A stretch of 64,000 nucleotides of DNA. Origin: Spiroplasma poulsonii (lineage in GTDB: Bacteria > Bacillota_I > Bacilli_A > Mycoplasmatales > Mycoplasmataceae). The notes under the pieces are model-generated. The model searched no databases and was not told where the DNA came from. It saw only the letters and a program-made list of their open reading frames with translations. Shown piece after piece: positions 32,948 to 43,462 of the stretch (position 1 is the first letter of the stretch; every line of letters starts with the position of its first letter). Location: positions 1,602,932 through 1,666,931 of the forward strand of contig NZ_CM020866.1 in the NCBI RefSeq assembly GCF_009866525.1, read 5' to 3'. A program made the position numbers and the translations under genes.

Positions 32948-32973
32948 GTAATCGCTTATTAGAGCGATTTTTT
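32948..32973 (+). terminator. plus-strand terminator-like hairpin
   Basis: AATCGCT / AGCGATT stem followed by six T. It lies upstream of the minus-strand operon. Promoter elements of that operon are probably in the same stretch. Confidence 0.5.
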
Positions 32974-32975
32974 AT

Positions 32976-33138
32976 TTGCATTATTCATCAGATAGTATCT
33001 TTAAAATTAAAAATTAACCTTTTTTCCCTACAAACTAGTTAATTTTTATAATTTCCTTTCTGTGATTTATTATATTTTTTCGGTTTAACAACTAATAATA
33101 TCATTTTTAATAAAGGTACTATCTGATGAATAATGCAA
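32976..33138. repeat. 163-bp segment bounded by 22-bp perfect inverted repeats
   Basis: TTGCATTATTCATCAGATAG.. (32976-32997) is the exact reverse complement of 33117-33138. The inside is AT-rich with further internal pairing (TAAAAATTAAC / GTTAATTTTTA). It could be a small mobile element or the large hairpin of the phage intergenic region. From 33139 to 33304 I see only a few GC-richer words such as TGGCGCG and AGAGCGCG, no gene. Confidence 0.5.
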
Positions 33139-33304
33139 TACTAAAACTTAATATTTTGATGCTTAAAGATGGATAACTCATCTATGGCGCGAAGCCTTAA
33201 AGAAAGTGTGAAAGCGATTGGATTTACTACTCCTATTTATTTCTTTAATTCTCGGCAAGATTAATCCCTTGCGAAATGTCAGAGCGCGTGTTTTTTGCTT
33301 GTTT

Positions 33305-33508
33305 TCATAAAAAGAGTGCTGTTAAACCGAAAAAAACAATATCAGACACTAAAAAAACAAGAGGGTTGGAGCTCCAAAAGGTTATTTTCTTTATATAAAG
33401 TTGTGTAGGGATGGATGAAACGTAATTAATAACCGGGTAAACTTGTTTTATTTCCGTTGGGGGGTAAATTCTGTTTAAATATAAAGTTTTAATATCGCCA
33501 CCACCCAC
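33305..33508 (-). CDS. possible plectroviral membrane protein (67 aa)
   Basis: GTG- or ATG-started frame with a helix near the C terminus (NPLVFLVSDIVFFGLTALFL). It keeps the strand of the adsorption operon and lies upstream of it. Upstream DNA contains a CCACC/GGTGG hairpin (about 33500-33532). Weak ribosome site; could be spurious. Confidence 0.35.
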   Translation of the reverse strand: MGGGDIKTLYLNRIYPPTEIKQVYPVINYVSSIPTQLYIKKITFWSSNPLVFLVSDIVFFGLTALFL

Positions 33509-33640
33509 CGCCGAAGTGAGGTGGATGGCGAATTAACTAATTAAATTAAAATATAAATATTCTTACTAAATATCAAAATATTAACCAACAAAGGAATTTT
33601 CTGTTTATTTAACAAAATAAGAAGAAAGGAATAAAATATT

Positions 33641-33925
33641 ATGCAAGAATATAAAAGTAAATATATTAATAAAACTTGAAATGAAATAACAACTTCGTTT
33701 GATTGAGTTAATTGTCAACCTGTTAATTGTCGTATTTCTCATCATAAAAATCATTATGATTTACAGTGTTTAGAATGAGCAAAAATGTACTTAAATTTAT
33801 TTAAAAACAAGTGGGATGTTATTGCTTCTTATATGCAACATTACAAAATTAACGATATTTTAGATTTAGCATCAGATGGATGAAAAATATTACAAATTGA
33901 CAAAAAAATAAACCAGATAAATTAA
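33641..33925 (+). CDS. small phage protein (94 aa)
   Basis: Read with TGA as Trp (KTWNEITTSFDWVNCQP). Contains RISHHKNHYDLQCLEWAKMY. Good ribosome site GAAAGGAAT. It overlaps the RuvC-like gene by 46 bases in another frame. Function unknown. Confidence 0.55.
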
Positions 33926-34371
33926 AATATATTATTGCAATTGATCCTGCTGGAATTGGACAAACTGGTATTATTATTTATAATTTTCTGCAAAAGAAAA
34001 TAATTAATAATATTACTTTTAATTCCAAAAATGAAGAAGAAGCAATAAATAATATGTATTTAATATTAAGTCAATTTAAAAATAAAATTTGTTCTTATTT
34101 TAATAAAGTTATTATAATAATTGAAGATTATCAACTGCATAAAGGTTTAAAAATAAAAAATCCATTATCTACTCCTAAATTTATTGGTGGTTTAAAAGTT
34201 TTATGTAAATATCTATTTAATTTAAATTATGTTTTACAATCGCCAGTTATTAAGAAAAATTATTTTTATAAAGGAAATATTAAAATGACAGAGCATGAAC
34301 ATGATGCATGAAAACATTTACAATATTTTTTAGCAAAAGGAAGTGATAATAATGGCACAAACAAAAAGTAA
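33880..34371 (+). CDS. RuvC-like phage Holliday-junction nuclease (163 aa)
   Basis: RNase-H-fold features in RuvC order: YIIAIDPAGIGQTGIIIYNF (first Asp and glycine turn), KVIIIIEDYQLHKG (second acidic residue) and EHEHDAWKHLQYFL (third acidic). Length is near that of RuvC (about 160-175). Such enzymes resolve branched phage DNA before packaging. The chosen ATG overlaps the upstream gene; its ribosome site is weak, so coupling is likely. Confidence 0.7.
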
Positions 34372-34753
34372 TTTATCTAAAAAAACAGTAAATAATAATA
34401 AGGCAAAAATAAAAAATAAAAGAGTTAACAAGTTGGAATTAACTGTTAGATTACATGAAAATCCGATTAAAACTAAAATAAAGGCACTGGTTGCTGGTGG
34501 TGTTGAAATTGATGCATGCTCTGCGAAATGTCAATGAGAAGGATTAAATTATTCAACATTATCAATATATAACCCGCCAATTGTATCTGAGTTTTTAAAG
34601 TTAAGAAAAGATGATGAGATAAAAATTAAAGGCTCAGTATTTAATCAACTAAATTTAAAAAATAAACGTTATTTTTTATCTTTTCGAGTCGATAGTTTTG
34701 AAATTATCGAAAAAGCGATTAGAAAAAGAACAAATATAAATATTAAAAATTAG
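34352..34753 (+). CDS. phage hypothetical protein, possibly OB-fold (133 aa)
   Basis: A 133-residue protein with a basic N-terminal 30 residues and then LELTVRLHENPIKTKIKALV ... IKGSVFNQLNLKNKRYFLSF, a beta-strand pattern that might be an OB-fold ssDNA-binding domain. Start ATG has AAAGGAAGTG upstream; overlaps the RuvC-like gene by 20 bases. The fold assignment is weak. Confidence 0.55.
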
Positions 34754-34764
34754 GAGGAAAAACA

Positions 34765-35223
34765 ATGGCATTAAAAAATGTAAAATATGTTCTTATTAAT
34801 GAAAATAATGAACATATCAAAAATGAAGATGGTAGTTTAGATATTAAAATTGCTGAGATTATTTTAGAAAATACTGTTGAAGTTGAAGAATTTAATGCAA
34901 GTAATTTAGAAAATAGTAATCTGCAAATCAACGAACTACAAACAAAAAATACTGAATTAATTTCACAAATTGAACAACAAACAATTCAATTAAAACAAAT
35001 TGAAGTAATTGACTTTATTAATTCTTTAACTGATAATGAAGAATTTAAAAATGTTTTATTAAAGTCTTATTATATTACTGATGATATTGAAATCATTAAA
35101 ACACAATTGCAAAGTGTTTATGATGAATTAATTAAGGTACAAACAGTTAATACTGGTGGCGTACCAAAAGTAGAAAACAAAGAAAACAATATTTTAGATA
35201 CAGACAATGTATTTAATAAATAG
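34765..35223 (+). CDS. phage scaffold-like coiled-coil protein (152 aa)
   Basis: Acidic protein with a long coiled coil in the middle (NSNLQINELQTKNTELISQI and on to residue 90). It sits directly before the capsid-like gene with 17 bases between, the usual place of a scaffolding protein. Ribosome site TAGGAGGAAA. The role rests on position and coiled coil only. Confidence 0.55.
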   Translation: MALKNVKYVLINENNEHIKNEDGSLDIKIAEIILENTVEVEEFNASNLENSNLQINELQTKNTELISQIEQQTIQLKQIEVIDFINSLTDNEEFKNVLLKSYYITDDIEIIKTQLQSVYDELIKVQTVNTGGVPKVENKENNILDTDNVFNK

Positions 35224-35240
35224 AAAGAAGGAAGTAAAAT

Positions 35241-36467
35241 ATGGCACAAAACCCACAAAGAATTTTCGGAGATATCGCTAATCAAGCAACAAAACAAGAC
35301 CGAGAAACATTTGAACAATGATATTTACAAACTTATCAACAAAAATTTAGTTGAGAAGCTTTATTTGCGTGAAAAGAGGCCAATAAATTTGGTTTAACAT
35401 ATAAAAAAAAGAAAAATATTAAATACAATGAAGGTCTAGGAAATGAAGGACAAGTATTTAATACTGATGATAATTTATTAAAATACTCAACAGTAGAATT
35501 TGAAGATGGAATTGTTGAATTAGATACAATTTTAACTTTTGCTCGTAAATTAGACCCCGTAGAAAGTGATTTTAATCCTAATCTTTGAGCGGCAGATATT
35601 GAGCAAGCAATGGATACTGAGGTTGCTTATAAAAGAAATAAAATTTTAGAAATTATTAATAAAGGAACTATTACAACTATTCAAGGTAAAAAAGCAGATG
35701 ATACAAACGCTTTACAAATCCACGATGAAATTATGGATAAAATATATGAAAACGGCTTTACCCCATCAGAAACAGTTATATTGGGTTCGGCTGATTTTAT
35801 TCGTGGAATTCGTAATAAATTACAGTTACAACTTGGAGCAAACGACCAAATAAATAGCGTAATTTCAACAAGTGGAGCAATGAAAACTGTTGAAGGAACA
35901 ACATACTATATGGTTCCTAAAAAATTACCAATTATTAATAAAGATGGTTCAGAAGGAACAATTGAATTATTACCAAATGGAGTTAATGCAATTGCCTTTA
36001 AATTTAGCAAAAAATATGACCCCCTTATTTTACGCAAAAAAGACCATACTCCGTTAAGGGTTGGTGCTGCTGCGTTAGGTACTGGAATGGGTAATACTTT
36101 GATTATGGAAAGGGTTTTATATTTAGGTGGAGCAGTAGTTGAACCCAAAGGAATTATTAAACATATTGTTACAAAAATTAATATTAGTAAAATTAATAAA
36201 TTAGATAAAACAACTATTCATTTTGCAGACCCAAAAAAAATAACACCAGAACAATTAAAACAACAATTTAAAGATGTTGTTTTAAAAGCAGTAAAAGTCG
36301 TAGATAGTTCTTTAACTGAAAGTGATTTCGATTATTTTATTGAAGCTAAGGGTGAAGATTGACCAATTGATATTACAAATGATAAAACTGTTGAAGTTCA
36401 AATTGATGGTAAAAACAACGCTACTGGTCAAACAAATACAATTGATGTCGTAATTAAAAATTCTTAA
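35241..36467 (+). CDS. phage major-capsid-like protein (408 aa)
   Basis: A soluble 408-residue protein, no signal peptide or membrane helix. Size, gene order (RuvC, scaffold-like, then this) and segments such as NPNLWAADIEQAMDTEVAYK, TPSETVILGSADFIRG and GTTYYMVPKK suit an HK97-type capsid protein. TGA-Trp codons in the first 80 and last 50 residues. Ribosome site AAGGAAGT. Homology cannot be proven by eye. Confidence 0.6.
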
Positions 36468-36503
36468 TAGTACTAAAAAATAATACTTTTTCGTTTGATA
36501 GAT

Positions 36504-38102
36504 ATGCCAATTGGAACATCTAAAACAGCTCTTATTTATGCTGTTAAAAAAACTCCGACCAGATTGTCTACGCAGCAACAAAAAAAAAGTTTTGGTTTAC
36601 AATTATTAGAATTTTTAGGAATTCAAGTTTTAGCTCTTGGTTTGTCAGTTTTGACTGGGGGGATTGTTTCGGCTATTGGATTGGGGGCGGGCTTATCTAA
36701 TTTTGCTGCAGCATTTATCTCATTTGGAGTAGAAACGGCAACCGATTTTGCTGTAAATCAAATATACGATAAATTAACCTCGGAAGTGACAGTAAAAAGT
36801 ACTGCATTAAATTTGTTACCGGCAATTGGTGGTGTTGGTAAATTAACACGGGCTGCTCGCACAACTAGAATTTTAAAATTAGCCAAAGAAAATAAATTAC
36901 TTGAAAAATTAGGGTTAATAACTGCCAATAATTTAGAAGATATTGTAAGCCAAGTTACGGGTAAAAAGATTTTATCTGATAAATTAATATTTGATTTTAC
37001 AAAACAGGCTAATAATGAAACTTTATTATATACAATTGGAAAATTAGCACGAAATGATTTTTATAGAGGTTTTAAAGTTTCTAATTTAGAAACAATTAAT
37101 AATTTATTAAAAATTGAGAAAAATATTCAAAAAATAAGTCCTAAATTAGTTCAAAAAATACCAAGCGTAAATGAAAAAAATGCTAATAAATGATTGTCTG
37201 AATATGGGTTAAATATTAATAAAATAAGCAAAATAAATACTGATGAATGATATAAAATTATGGCCAATCTTCATAAAAAAGGTGTTGGTAAAAACCTACT
37301 ATTAAATGCTAATTTAATGCGGGGCAGTAAAATATTTAATAATAAATTATTAAATATTTTACATCAAATACCAATTAAATTAAATAAAATTTTAAATCAT
37401 TTAAACCCAAATTTTTATATTCAAAAAGTAACTAAAAAATTATTAGCCCCAATTGAAAAACAAATAATTGCTATTAAACAAAAAGTAATTAATAAAATTA
37501 CTGATAAAACTAAAAAAATATTATCTAAATTTGAAACTAAGGCTATTAAAAAAGGCCAATTATTACCTTTTGCCTATGGTTCTGATGTTTTTTTAGCAGT
37601 TAAAATTGCTCCTTTATCAGTTGCCGGTGAAGTTGCTTTAACAATATATTATAAAAATACGCAATATGCCCCTATTGTCGTTATGACAACTTTAATCAAA
37701 GCAGAACAGTTTGTTTTGGCTTCTGAACCTTTTAAATTCTATATGAACAGTGAATGGTTTATTGGCTGAGGATTTAAAAAAGCAAGTTTATTTAATTTAG
37801 TTTCTTTTGCTCCAGTTGCTTATCAACAAATCGTAAAAGATAGTTTTAAAATATATCGAACAATTGCTAAGGTATTAAAATTGCAAGAACAATTTAAAAA
37901 CAATCTTACTAATAAAGATAAAATGTTAAAAACACTAGAAAACAGTGCGGTTACTAGTTTGTTGGGTGGTGGTTTAGCGTTTCAAACATACAAACAATTC
38001 AGAGCAAACCAAGATTTAAACAAAACAATTAAAACAAAAACACTATTAAGTAGTAAAAAGTTTATCTTAAATAAAATCAAATCAAAAAGAAATAAATGAT
38101 AA
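36504..38102 (+). CDS. phage hypothetical protein with hydrophobic N-terminal region (532 aa)
   Basis: One frame, 532 residues, with TGA as Trp at several places. Residues about 25-85 are hydrophobic and glycine-rich (LGIQVLALGLSVLTGGIVSA), the middle is basic and helical, and a second hydrophobic part lies around 355-395. This resembles virion proteins that cross the host membrane during DNA entry, but I cannot name it. No clear ribosome site before ATG 36504 (TTG at 36495 is an alternative). Ends just before the next phage gene. Confidence 0.6.
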
Positions 38103-38114
38103 GGAGATGGTTGA

Positions 38115-38448
38115 ATGTTAAATGAATTATGACAAAATGTTACTTTGGAAAATTATAATAATTTTATTCCAATGACAGGTAAAATTACTCAAGTTCCTGT
38201 TCGTTATAATAAGTTCTTTAAAGGTGATGTCGAATTATGATTTAAAACTTTTGCATTAAGGGCTCAAAATATGATTAATTCTTATTTAAACTATCCTTTT
38301 ACAAAATTAAAGTTTGAAACATTTAAAGACCCGTTATTGAAGAAAATATTTATTAACATGGTATTTATTGCGGTTGAACACTGAATATTTAATCGTATTC
38401 CGATTGAATTCTTTACTTCAGCATCTATGAATGTTGGTGATATTAATT
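38115..38448 (+). pseudogene. phage gene truncated by IS3 copy 2
   Basis: At least 111 residues ([19 protein letters not shown] and on) with ribosome site AAGGAGATGG, cut by the IS3-type element. The DNA right of the element is unrelated plasmid-type sequence, so the rest of this phage module has been lost. Confidence 0.65.
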
Positions 38449-38525
38449 TGGATGGGTTAAGATAAATTGGACAACAATAATGTGGAGTAAGGATTATAAT
38501 TAAATTAATAAATGGAGGTGTAATT

Positions 38526-38801
38526 ATGGCAAAGAATCATTATACCGATGAATTTAAACAACAAATTGTTAGTCTTTATAAAACAGGTAAAACAGCAAAA
38601 CAATTGTCCAGTGACTATCGGGTCGGTAAATCAACAGTTTGAAAATGAATTTATGAATTCAATAATTCTGGTTCATTTAAAGCAAAAGATAATCGAAGCC
38701 CAGAAGAAAATGAACTAATTCATCTAAGAAAAGAAATTAAACAATTACGAATGGAAAATGATATTTTAAAGCAAGCCACACTGATAATAGGCAAAAAATA
38801 G
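38526..38801 (+). CDS. IS3 transposase OrfA, copy 2
   Basis: Same as OrfA of copy 1 except for one Gln-to-Arg change in [10 protein letters not shown]. Intact. Confidence 0.88.
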
Positions 38802-39634
38802 TAATTATTAAAAACAACAAAGAAAAATATGCAATTACTAATTTATGCAAAACACTAAAAGTTCCTAGATCAACGTTTTATTATCAATTGAAATCAAATA
38901 ATCCTAAATCAAACCATACTATTGATAATGCTGTTATCAGTATTTTCTTAAAAAGTCGTAAAAATTATGGCACAAGAAAAATTAAAGTTATGTTAGCACA
39001 ACAAAATATTTTATTATCACGAATAAAAATTAGTAAAATAATGCAAAGATATAACTTAATTTCCAATTATACAAAACTTAAATATAAACATCAAAGTAAC
39101 AAAAACGCTATATACAAATATCATAATTTGTTAAATCAAGAATTTAATAATTATAAACTACATGAAGTTGTTGTCAGTGATTTAACACAAGTTGCTATCA
39201 ATAGCAAATGATATTATGTGTGCTTTCTAATTGATTTATTTAATCGTGAAGTTATTGGTTATGATGTTAGTTCTCATAAAGATGCCAAATTAGTTGAAAA
39301 TACTTTTAAAAAGCTTAGTTTTTCTTTAGATAATATTAAAATATTTCATACTGATCAAGGCAGCGAATTTAATAACAATATCATTTACAATCTTTTAGCT
39401 AAAAACAATGTTGCAAAATCTTATAGTAAACCAGGCTGTCCTTATGATAATGCTGTTTCTGAATCAACCTATAAAATTTTAAAAACAGAATTAATTAAAA
39501 ACAGAAAATTTAAAAATATTGAACAATTTAAATTAGAATTATTTGACTATGTTAATTGATACAATAATGTACGAATTCACAGCAAATTAAATTATTTAAC
39601 ACCAATTGAATATAAAAATCTTTACTCTACATAA
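38798..39634 (+). CDS. IS3 transposase OrfB, copy 2
   Basis: DDE transposase as in copy 1 with all three acidic residues present. Joined to OrfA by -1 frameshift at the A6 run. Intact. Confidence 0.88.
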
Positions 39635-39663
39635 AATTTGTCCAAAAAACCCTTGCCATTCCA

Positions 39664-40134
39664 ACGCTTCAAAAGGTTTTTATAAAATAGACCAGCATAC
39701 AAGAAAAAATATTTATTCTCTCTCATAAGGGTAATACTTTTGTTGGGCGTGAACATAAAAAAGCAATTAAGATAAATTGTTATGAACTCCCCCACCAAGA
39801 CATGTTAATTAAATGACTTGTTGTACAAACCGATATTGTACATTATCAAACAGAGCGAGAGCTCAAAATGGAAAACGGTAATCTCAACGCTTATCCCGAT
39901 TTAATTATCACCAAAAATGATGATAGTGAAATTTATGTCGAATTTGAGCGAACACAAAAATCACCAAGTCGTTTTAAGAAAAAATTAGACGAACACACTA
40001 AATGATTACGCAATGGTGGACAAATCTATTGAATTACGCCAACCCAAACACTAGCTAACTGAATTCAACGCCAAATCAACAAAGATGACTTTAAAACAGA
40101 AAATCAAAAAGTCATCATCTGACACACACAATAA
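39664..40134 (+). pseudogene. 3' remnant of a plasmid-type mobilisation/replication protein
   Basis: About 150 residues in two frames; the frame is lost in a CT repeat near 39720. The longer part includes NAYPDLIITKNDDSEIYVEF and KLDEHTKWLRNGGQIYWITP, with D...ExE spacing that recalls PD-(D/E)xK nuclease or replication-relaxation proteins seen on spiroplasma plasmids. The 5' part is lost at IS3 copy 2. Confidence 0.55.
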
Positions 40135-40185
40135 CTACCGGAGTTGCAATAACTAAACAGCTACGAAATTTTGAAACAACAAAAA

Positions 40186-40220
40186 ATAAAAAGAGCATAT
40201 TGATATGCTCTTTTTATTTT
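40186..40220. terminator. bidirectional terminator
   Basis: Arms AAAAAGAGCATA and TATGCTCTTTTT, four-base loop, between the plasmid remnant and the convergent surface-protein gene. Confidence 0.8.
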
Positions 40221-40229
40221 AAATAATAT

Positions 40230-41279
40230 TTATCAATTAATTGAACTTATTGAAATAGTGTAGTTAACATTTATAGGGTTACCACTATAAAAAGTATTAT
40301 CATTTGAAGTAATTGTGGCATTATTTGTGTTAGGAATTGTAACTTTTATTTTTGTGATGTCTAATTGTGGATTTAATTCTTTTAATCTATCTTTGATTTG
40401 TTGTTCTGCTGGTTTAGACAAATTATTAGTTATAAATTCGCCTAAATTATTATTTGTAATAATTTTATTTAAATTAATATTAGATATGAATTTAACCACT
40501 GCTTCACCACTTAAAATATCTTTTCTATTAAAACTTATTTTTGCACTTGTACGCGTGATATTACTAATTTCAAAATCATTTATAACATCTTTTAAATCAT
40601 CATTTAATTGCTTTAATCTATCTTTGATTTGTTGTTCTGCTGGTTTATCAGTCCCATTAGTCATAATTGATCCTAATTCAAGGTTTTTAAAAACTGATTT
40701 TACTGGTCTACTATAATTTATCTTTATTTCACCAGTATAAATATTTTTATCATTTGAAGTAATTATGGCATTATTTATGTTAGGAATTGTAACTTTTATT
40801 TTTGTGATGTCTAATTGTGGATTTAATTCTTTTAATCTATCTTTGATTTGTTGTTTATATGAATAATTATCAAAGTTTGAAAAATCAATTTCTCCTAAAT
40901 TTGTATTTGTAATAATTGTACTTAAATCAATAGATTTATCAACTACAAAATTTATTGTTTTTTGACCACTAAATCCAATTATAATAATTGTTGCACTGTT
41001 ATTAGTAATATTTATAACATTAATTTTTGTGATATCTAATTGAGGATTTTTATTTTTTAATCTATCTTTGATTTGTTGTGCTGTTGGTTTATTAGCTCCA
41101 TCAGTTTTTATTACACGTGTATTAACATCTCTTTTATTTCTGTTTGTAATTAAATCTGTTCAATTTAATTCAGATAAATCTTTAATAACATTTTTTTCAT
41201 AATTACTTGTGGCAATAACTGTTGGCATACTAGTTCCGGCAATTGTTATTATGCTTAATAAGCTTAGTAATTTTTTCAT
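40230..41279 (-). CDS. secreted repeat protein (349 aa)
   Basis: A signal peptide (MKKLLSLLSIITIAGTSM, no lipobox) closely related to that of the RIP gene, followed by four repeats of about 70-80 residues. Each starts with QQIKDRLK, followed by NPQLDITKIKV and, in two of them, an IPNxNNAxITSND strand. The repeats differ in their second half. At DNA level two repeats (about 40315-40405 and 40765-40860) are almost identical, which permits recombination. Ribosome site GAAAGGAAAT. No family recognised; a surface or secreted host-interaction protein is likely. Confidence 0.75.
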
Positions 41280-41430
41280 TTTGTTATTTCCTTTCTGAAA
41301 TTCTGATTATTTTGTTATGTTGCTAAGTTATTATTTGATACAAAATAATATTAACATAAAAATTGATTAGTATTCCTGTGAAATGTTTAAACCAATTTAA
41401 ATCGAATAATTTAGCCTAGCCCCCTATTTT

Positions 41431-41455
41431 AAACCCTTATTTTATAAGGGTTTTT
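41431..41455 (+). terminator. terminator-like hairpin
   Basis: AAACCCTTAT / ATAAGGGTTTTT with a short loop and T run, on the plus strand. No plus-strand gene precedes it closely; it may be the end of a lost gene. Confidence 0.65.
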
Positions 41456-41544
41456 CATTGTTTGTTTTGCTATCGTTGTCTGTGCTGCATTGAGTGTTAT
41501 TTTCATCGGGAAATGGTAATAAAAGATGTTATTAATTAAAATAA

Positions 41545-41649
41545 TTATAAAATATTATTTGTAATATTTGTAATATAAGTAATATTTTATATAAAATGCT
41601 TGATTTATTTTGGTTTTATTATAAAATATTACTTGTAATATTTGTAATA
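41545..41649 (+). repeat. pair of 31-bp direct repeats upstream of the parA operon
   Basis: TTATAAAATATTATTTGTAA.. (41545-41576) recurs with one or two changes at 41619-41649; both contain two TTGTAATA words. Lying just upstream of an RHH-type regulator and ParA, they are candidates for the partition site or autoregulatory operator. No gene in 41456-41674. Confidence 0.5.
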
Positions 41650-41674
41650 CTAATATATAAGAAAGGAAAATAAA

Positions 41675-41917
41675 ATGCCAATTTTAGATAAAAAAGATAT
41701 AGATATTGAAAAAAAACTAAACAAAACTGTTTCTTTTTCTGCTGAAATAAAAAAAGATAAAAGAATTAAGTTAACTCCTATGACTTGTAAAGTTAACTTA
41801 ATTTTAAAATTTAATGAATTAGCACAAAAAAGAAAATGAAGTAAAACAACTTTAATGAATGAAATTTTAGAAGATTATTTTAATAGATTGGAGAATAGTA
41901 AAAATGAAGATGATTAG
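41675..41917 (+). CDS. ribbon-helix-helix-like DNA-binding protein of partition cassette (80 aa)
   Basis: 80 residues; the C-terminal half reads RIKLTPMTCKVNLILKFNEL then KRKWSKTTLMNEILEDYF, a beta strand and two helices typical of ribbon-helix-helix repressors. Ribosome site GAAAGGAAA. It overlaps parA by 14 bases. It is likely the DNA-binding partner of ParA and the autorepressor, in place of a classic ParB. Confidence 0.65.
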
Positions 41918-42677
41918 TTTTTGTAATAAAAAAGGTGGGGTTGGTAAAACAACATTATGCAAAAATGTTGCTTATAAATTAGCAGATGATAATAAAAAAG
42001 TTTTATTAATTGATTTAGATACCCAAGCAAGTTTAAGTTATTTATTACAGTATGAAAATATAGATATGTCAAAATCATTGCATAAAATTATTGCGAGTGA
42101 TTGTGAAATACCTATAAATAAAGTAATTCAACCAACAAAATATAAAAATATTGATATTATTGTTGGCGGTGAAACACTAAGAAAAACACTACCAATTATG
42201 CGAGAAATTTATGATAATCATAATTGGTATTTAGTCGGTTTACAAGTTTACAAAAAAAACATAGATATATTTGATAGTTATGATTATGTGTTGATTGATT
42301 ATCCACCAACAACAGATGATTTAAGTTTAAATTGATTAATATTTAGTGATTTAATAATTGTTCCTACCAATTGTGATAGTACAAGTTTTAAAGGAATATT
42401 AGACTTAAATAATAATTTAGAATTAATAATAACTGAATTAAAACGCAACAAACCAATATTAAAAATAGTATTTAATAATATTAGTGATAATGACAATCGT
42501 ACTAAAATAATGAAATGGTTAAATAAATACGATTTTAGTAAATTATTGTCTAATGTTGAAATTAAAACATCGGAAGTTTTTACTACATCAAATAATGATT
42601 TTATAAGTATTTGGGAGAACCCGTATTATTGGCGTCAAAAACAAGCTTATGAAGAACTCATCAAGGAAATCAAATAA
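41904..42677 (+). CDS. parA: ParA/Soj-family partition ATPase
   Basis: A 257-residue deviant Walker-A ATPase: CNKKGGVGKTTLCKN (residues 7-21), Walker A' LLIDLDTQASLS, and DYVLIDYPPTTDDLS. It segregates plasmids or chromosomes by patterning on the nucleoid. One TGA is Trp. Close relatives are carried by spiroplasma plasmids, and plasmid-type remnants lie nearby, so this is probably an integrated plasmid piece rather than the chromosomal soj. Confidence 0.88.
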
Positions 42678-42679
42678 CA

Positions 42680-42946
42680 ATGAAATTAGATCAAAATATT
42701 TGTATTGTTCCACATTGTATAAAAAATAAATTGCTTGTTGAAAGGGGATGTGTTTTTTGTATAGAACATAAAAAAAGGTTTGATGATTTTTTAGTAAGAA
42801 ATCCGGTTTCAAGTGAAATTGATTATTTTTTAAAAAAAGATAAGGAATTTCGCAATGAATTTTGAACTGATACGGTTAATTATTTTTTTGTTGAAGAAGA
42901 ACATGAATACCATAGAAAAAATAAAAAACAGAAGAAATGAAAGTAG
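42680..42946 (+). CDS. small cysteine/histidine-rich protein downstream of parA (88 aa)
   Basis: 88 residues with CIVPHCIKNKLLVERGCVFC, i.e. two CxxxxC/CxxC-like pairs that may bind zinc, and a very acidic then basic tail. Begins two bases after the parA stop, so same operon. Function unknown. Confidence 0.55.
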
Positions 42947-43109
42947 ACAAAATATGATGAAAAAAGTAGAGAATAAAGATACTAAAAATCATAATTTAAT
43001 GATTGTGGATGTTGATTTACAAAAGTGTTTGAATTGTAGTTTTACAGTTCAAAAAGTTGATGATGAGTGATTTACGATTAATACGGGCAATAAAAACTGT
43101 GGTAAATAA
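42903..43109 (+). CDS. small hypothetical protein (68 aa)
   Basis: Overlaps the previous gene by 44 bases in another frame. Basic N-terminal half (IEKIKNRRNESRQNMMKKVE) and a CLNCSF motif. The start is uncertain; an upstream in-frame ATG at 42855 is less likely. After it (43110-43231) lies an inverted ACTATCTTTAATTAAAGATGGT and no gene. Confidence 0.45.
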
Positions 43110-43231
43110 CAAAATTATGTTATAGTTTGTTTACCGAGATATTTTTTATCTTTGGTACCTAGCCCAATGTATCAAATATCAAATACTCTTTTCTTGTAAT
43201 AAAAAAACACTATCTTTAATTAAAGATGGTA

Positions 43232-43329
43232 TGGAATGGCAAGGGTTTTTTGGACAAATTTTATGTAGAGTAAAGATTTTTATATTCAATTGGTGTTAAA
43301 TAATTTAATTTGCTGTGAATTCGTACATT
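43232..43329 (-). mobile_element. IS3 right-end remnant
   Basis: 98 bases equal to the reverse complement of the right end of the IS3-type element (TGGAATGGCAAGGGTTTTTT... to the OrfB tail), cut off by IS5 copy F. Confidence 0.88.
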
Positions 43330-43462
43330 AGACTTCTTGCATTACTTGTTAAAAAATTGCAAATATTTGTAAAAAAGATACTAATAGAAAAATATAATTT
43401 TAATTAATTATGTTTTTTATTTAAAAATTTAATATTTTTCCACAACGAAAAATTAATTTATT

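Larger units (their letters stand above)
38449..39663 (+). mobile_element. IS3-family (IS150-like) element, copy 2
   Basis: 1215 bp and nearly identical to copy 1 (one visible Thr/Ile change, KNAIYKY). The left flank ATT and right flank ACG do not match, so it marks a rearrangement joining phage and plasmid DNA. Confidence 0.92.

Noticed and set aside
40315..40716. 133-codon plus-strand ORF opposite the repeat protein
   Set aside because: Its apparent repeats merely mirror those of the minus-strand secreted protein, which has a signal peptide and ribosome site.
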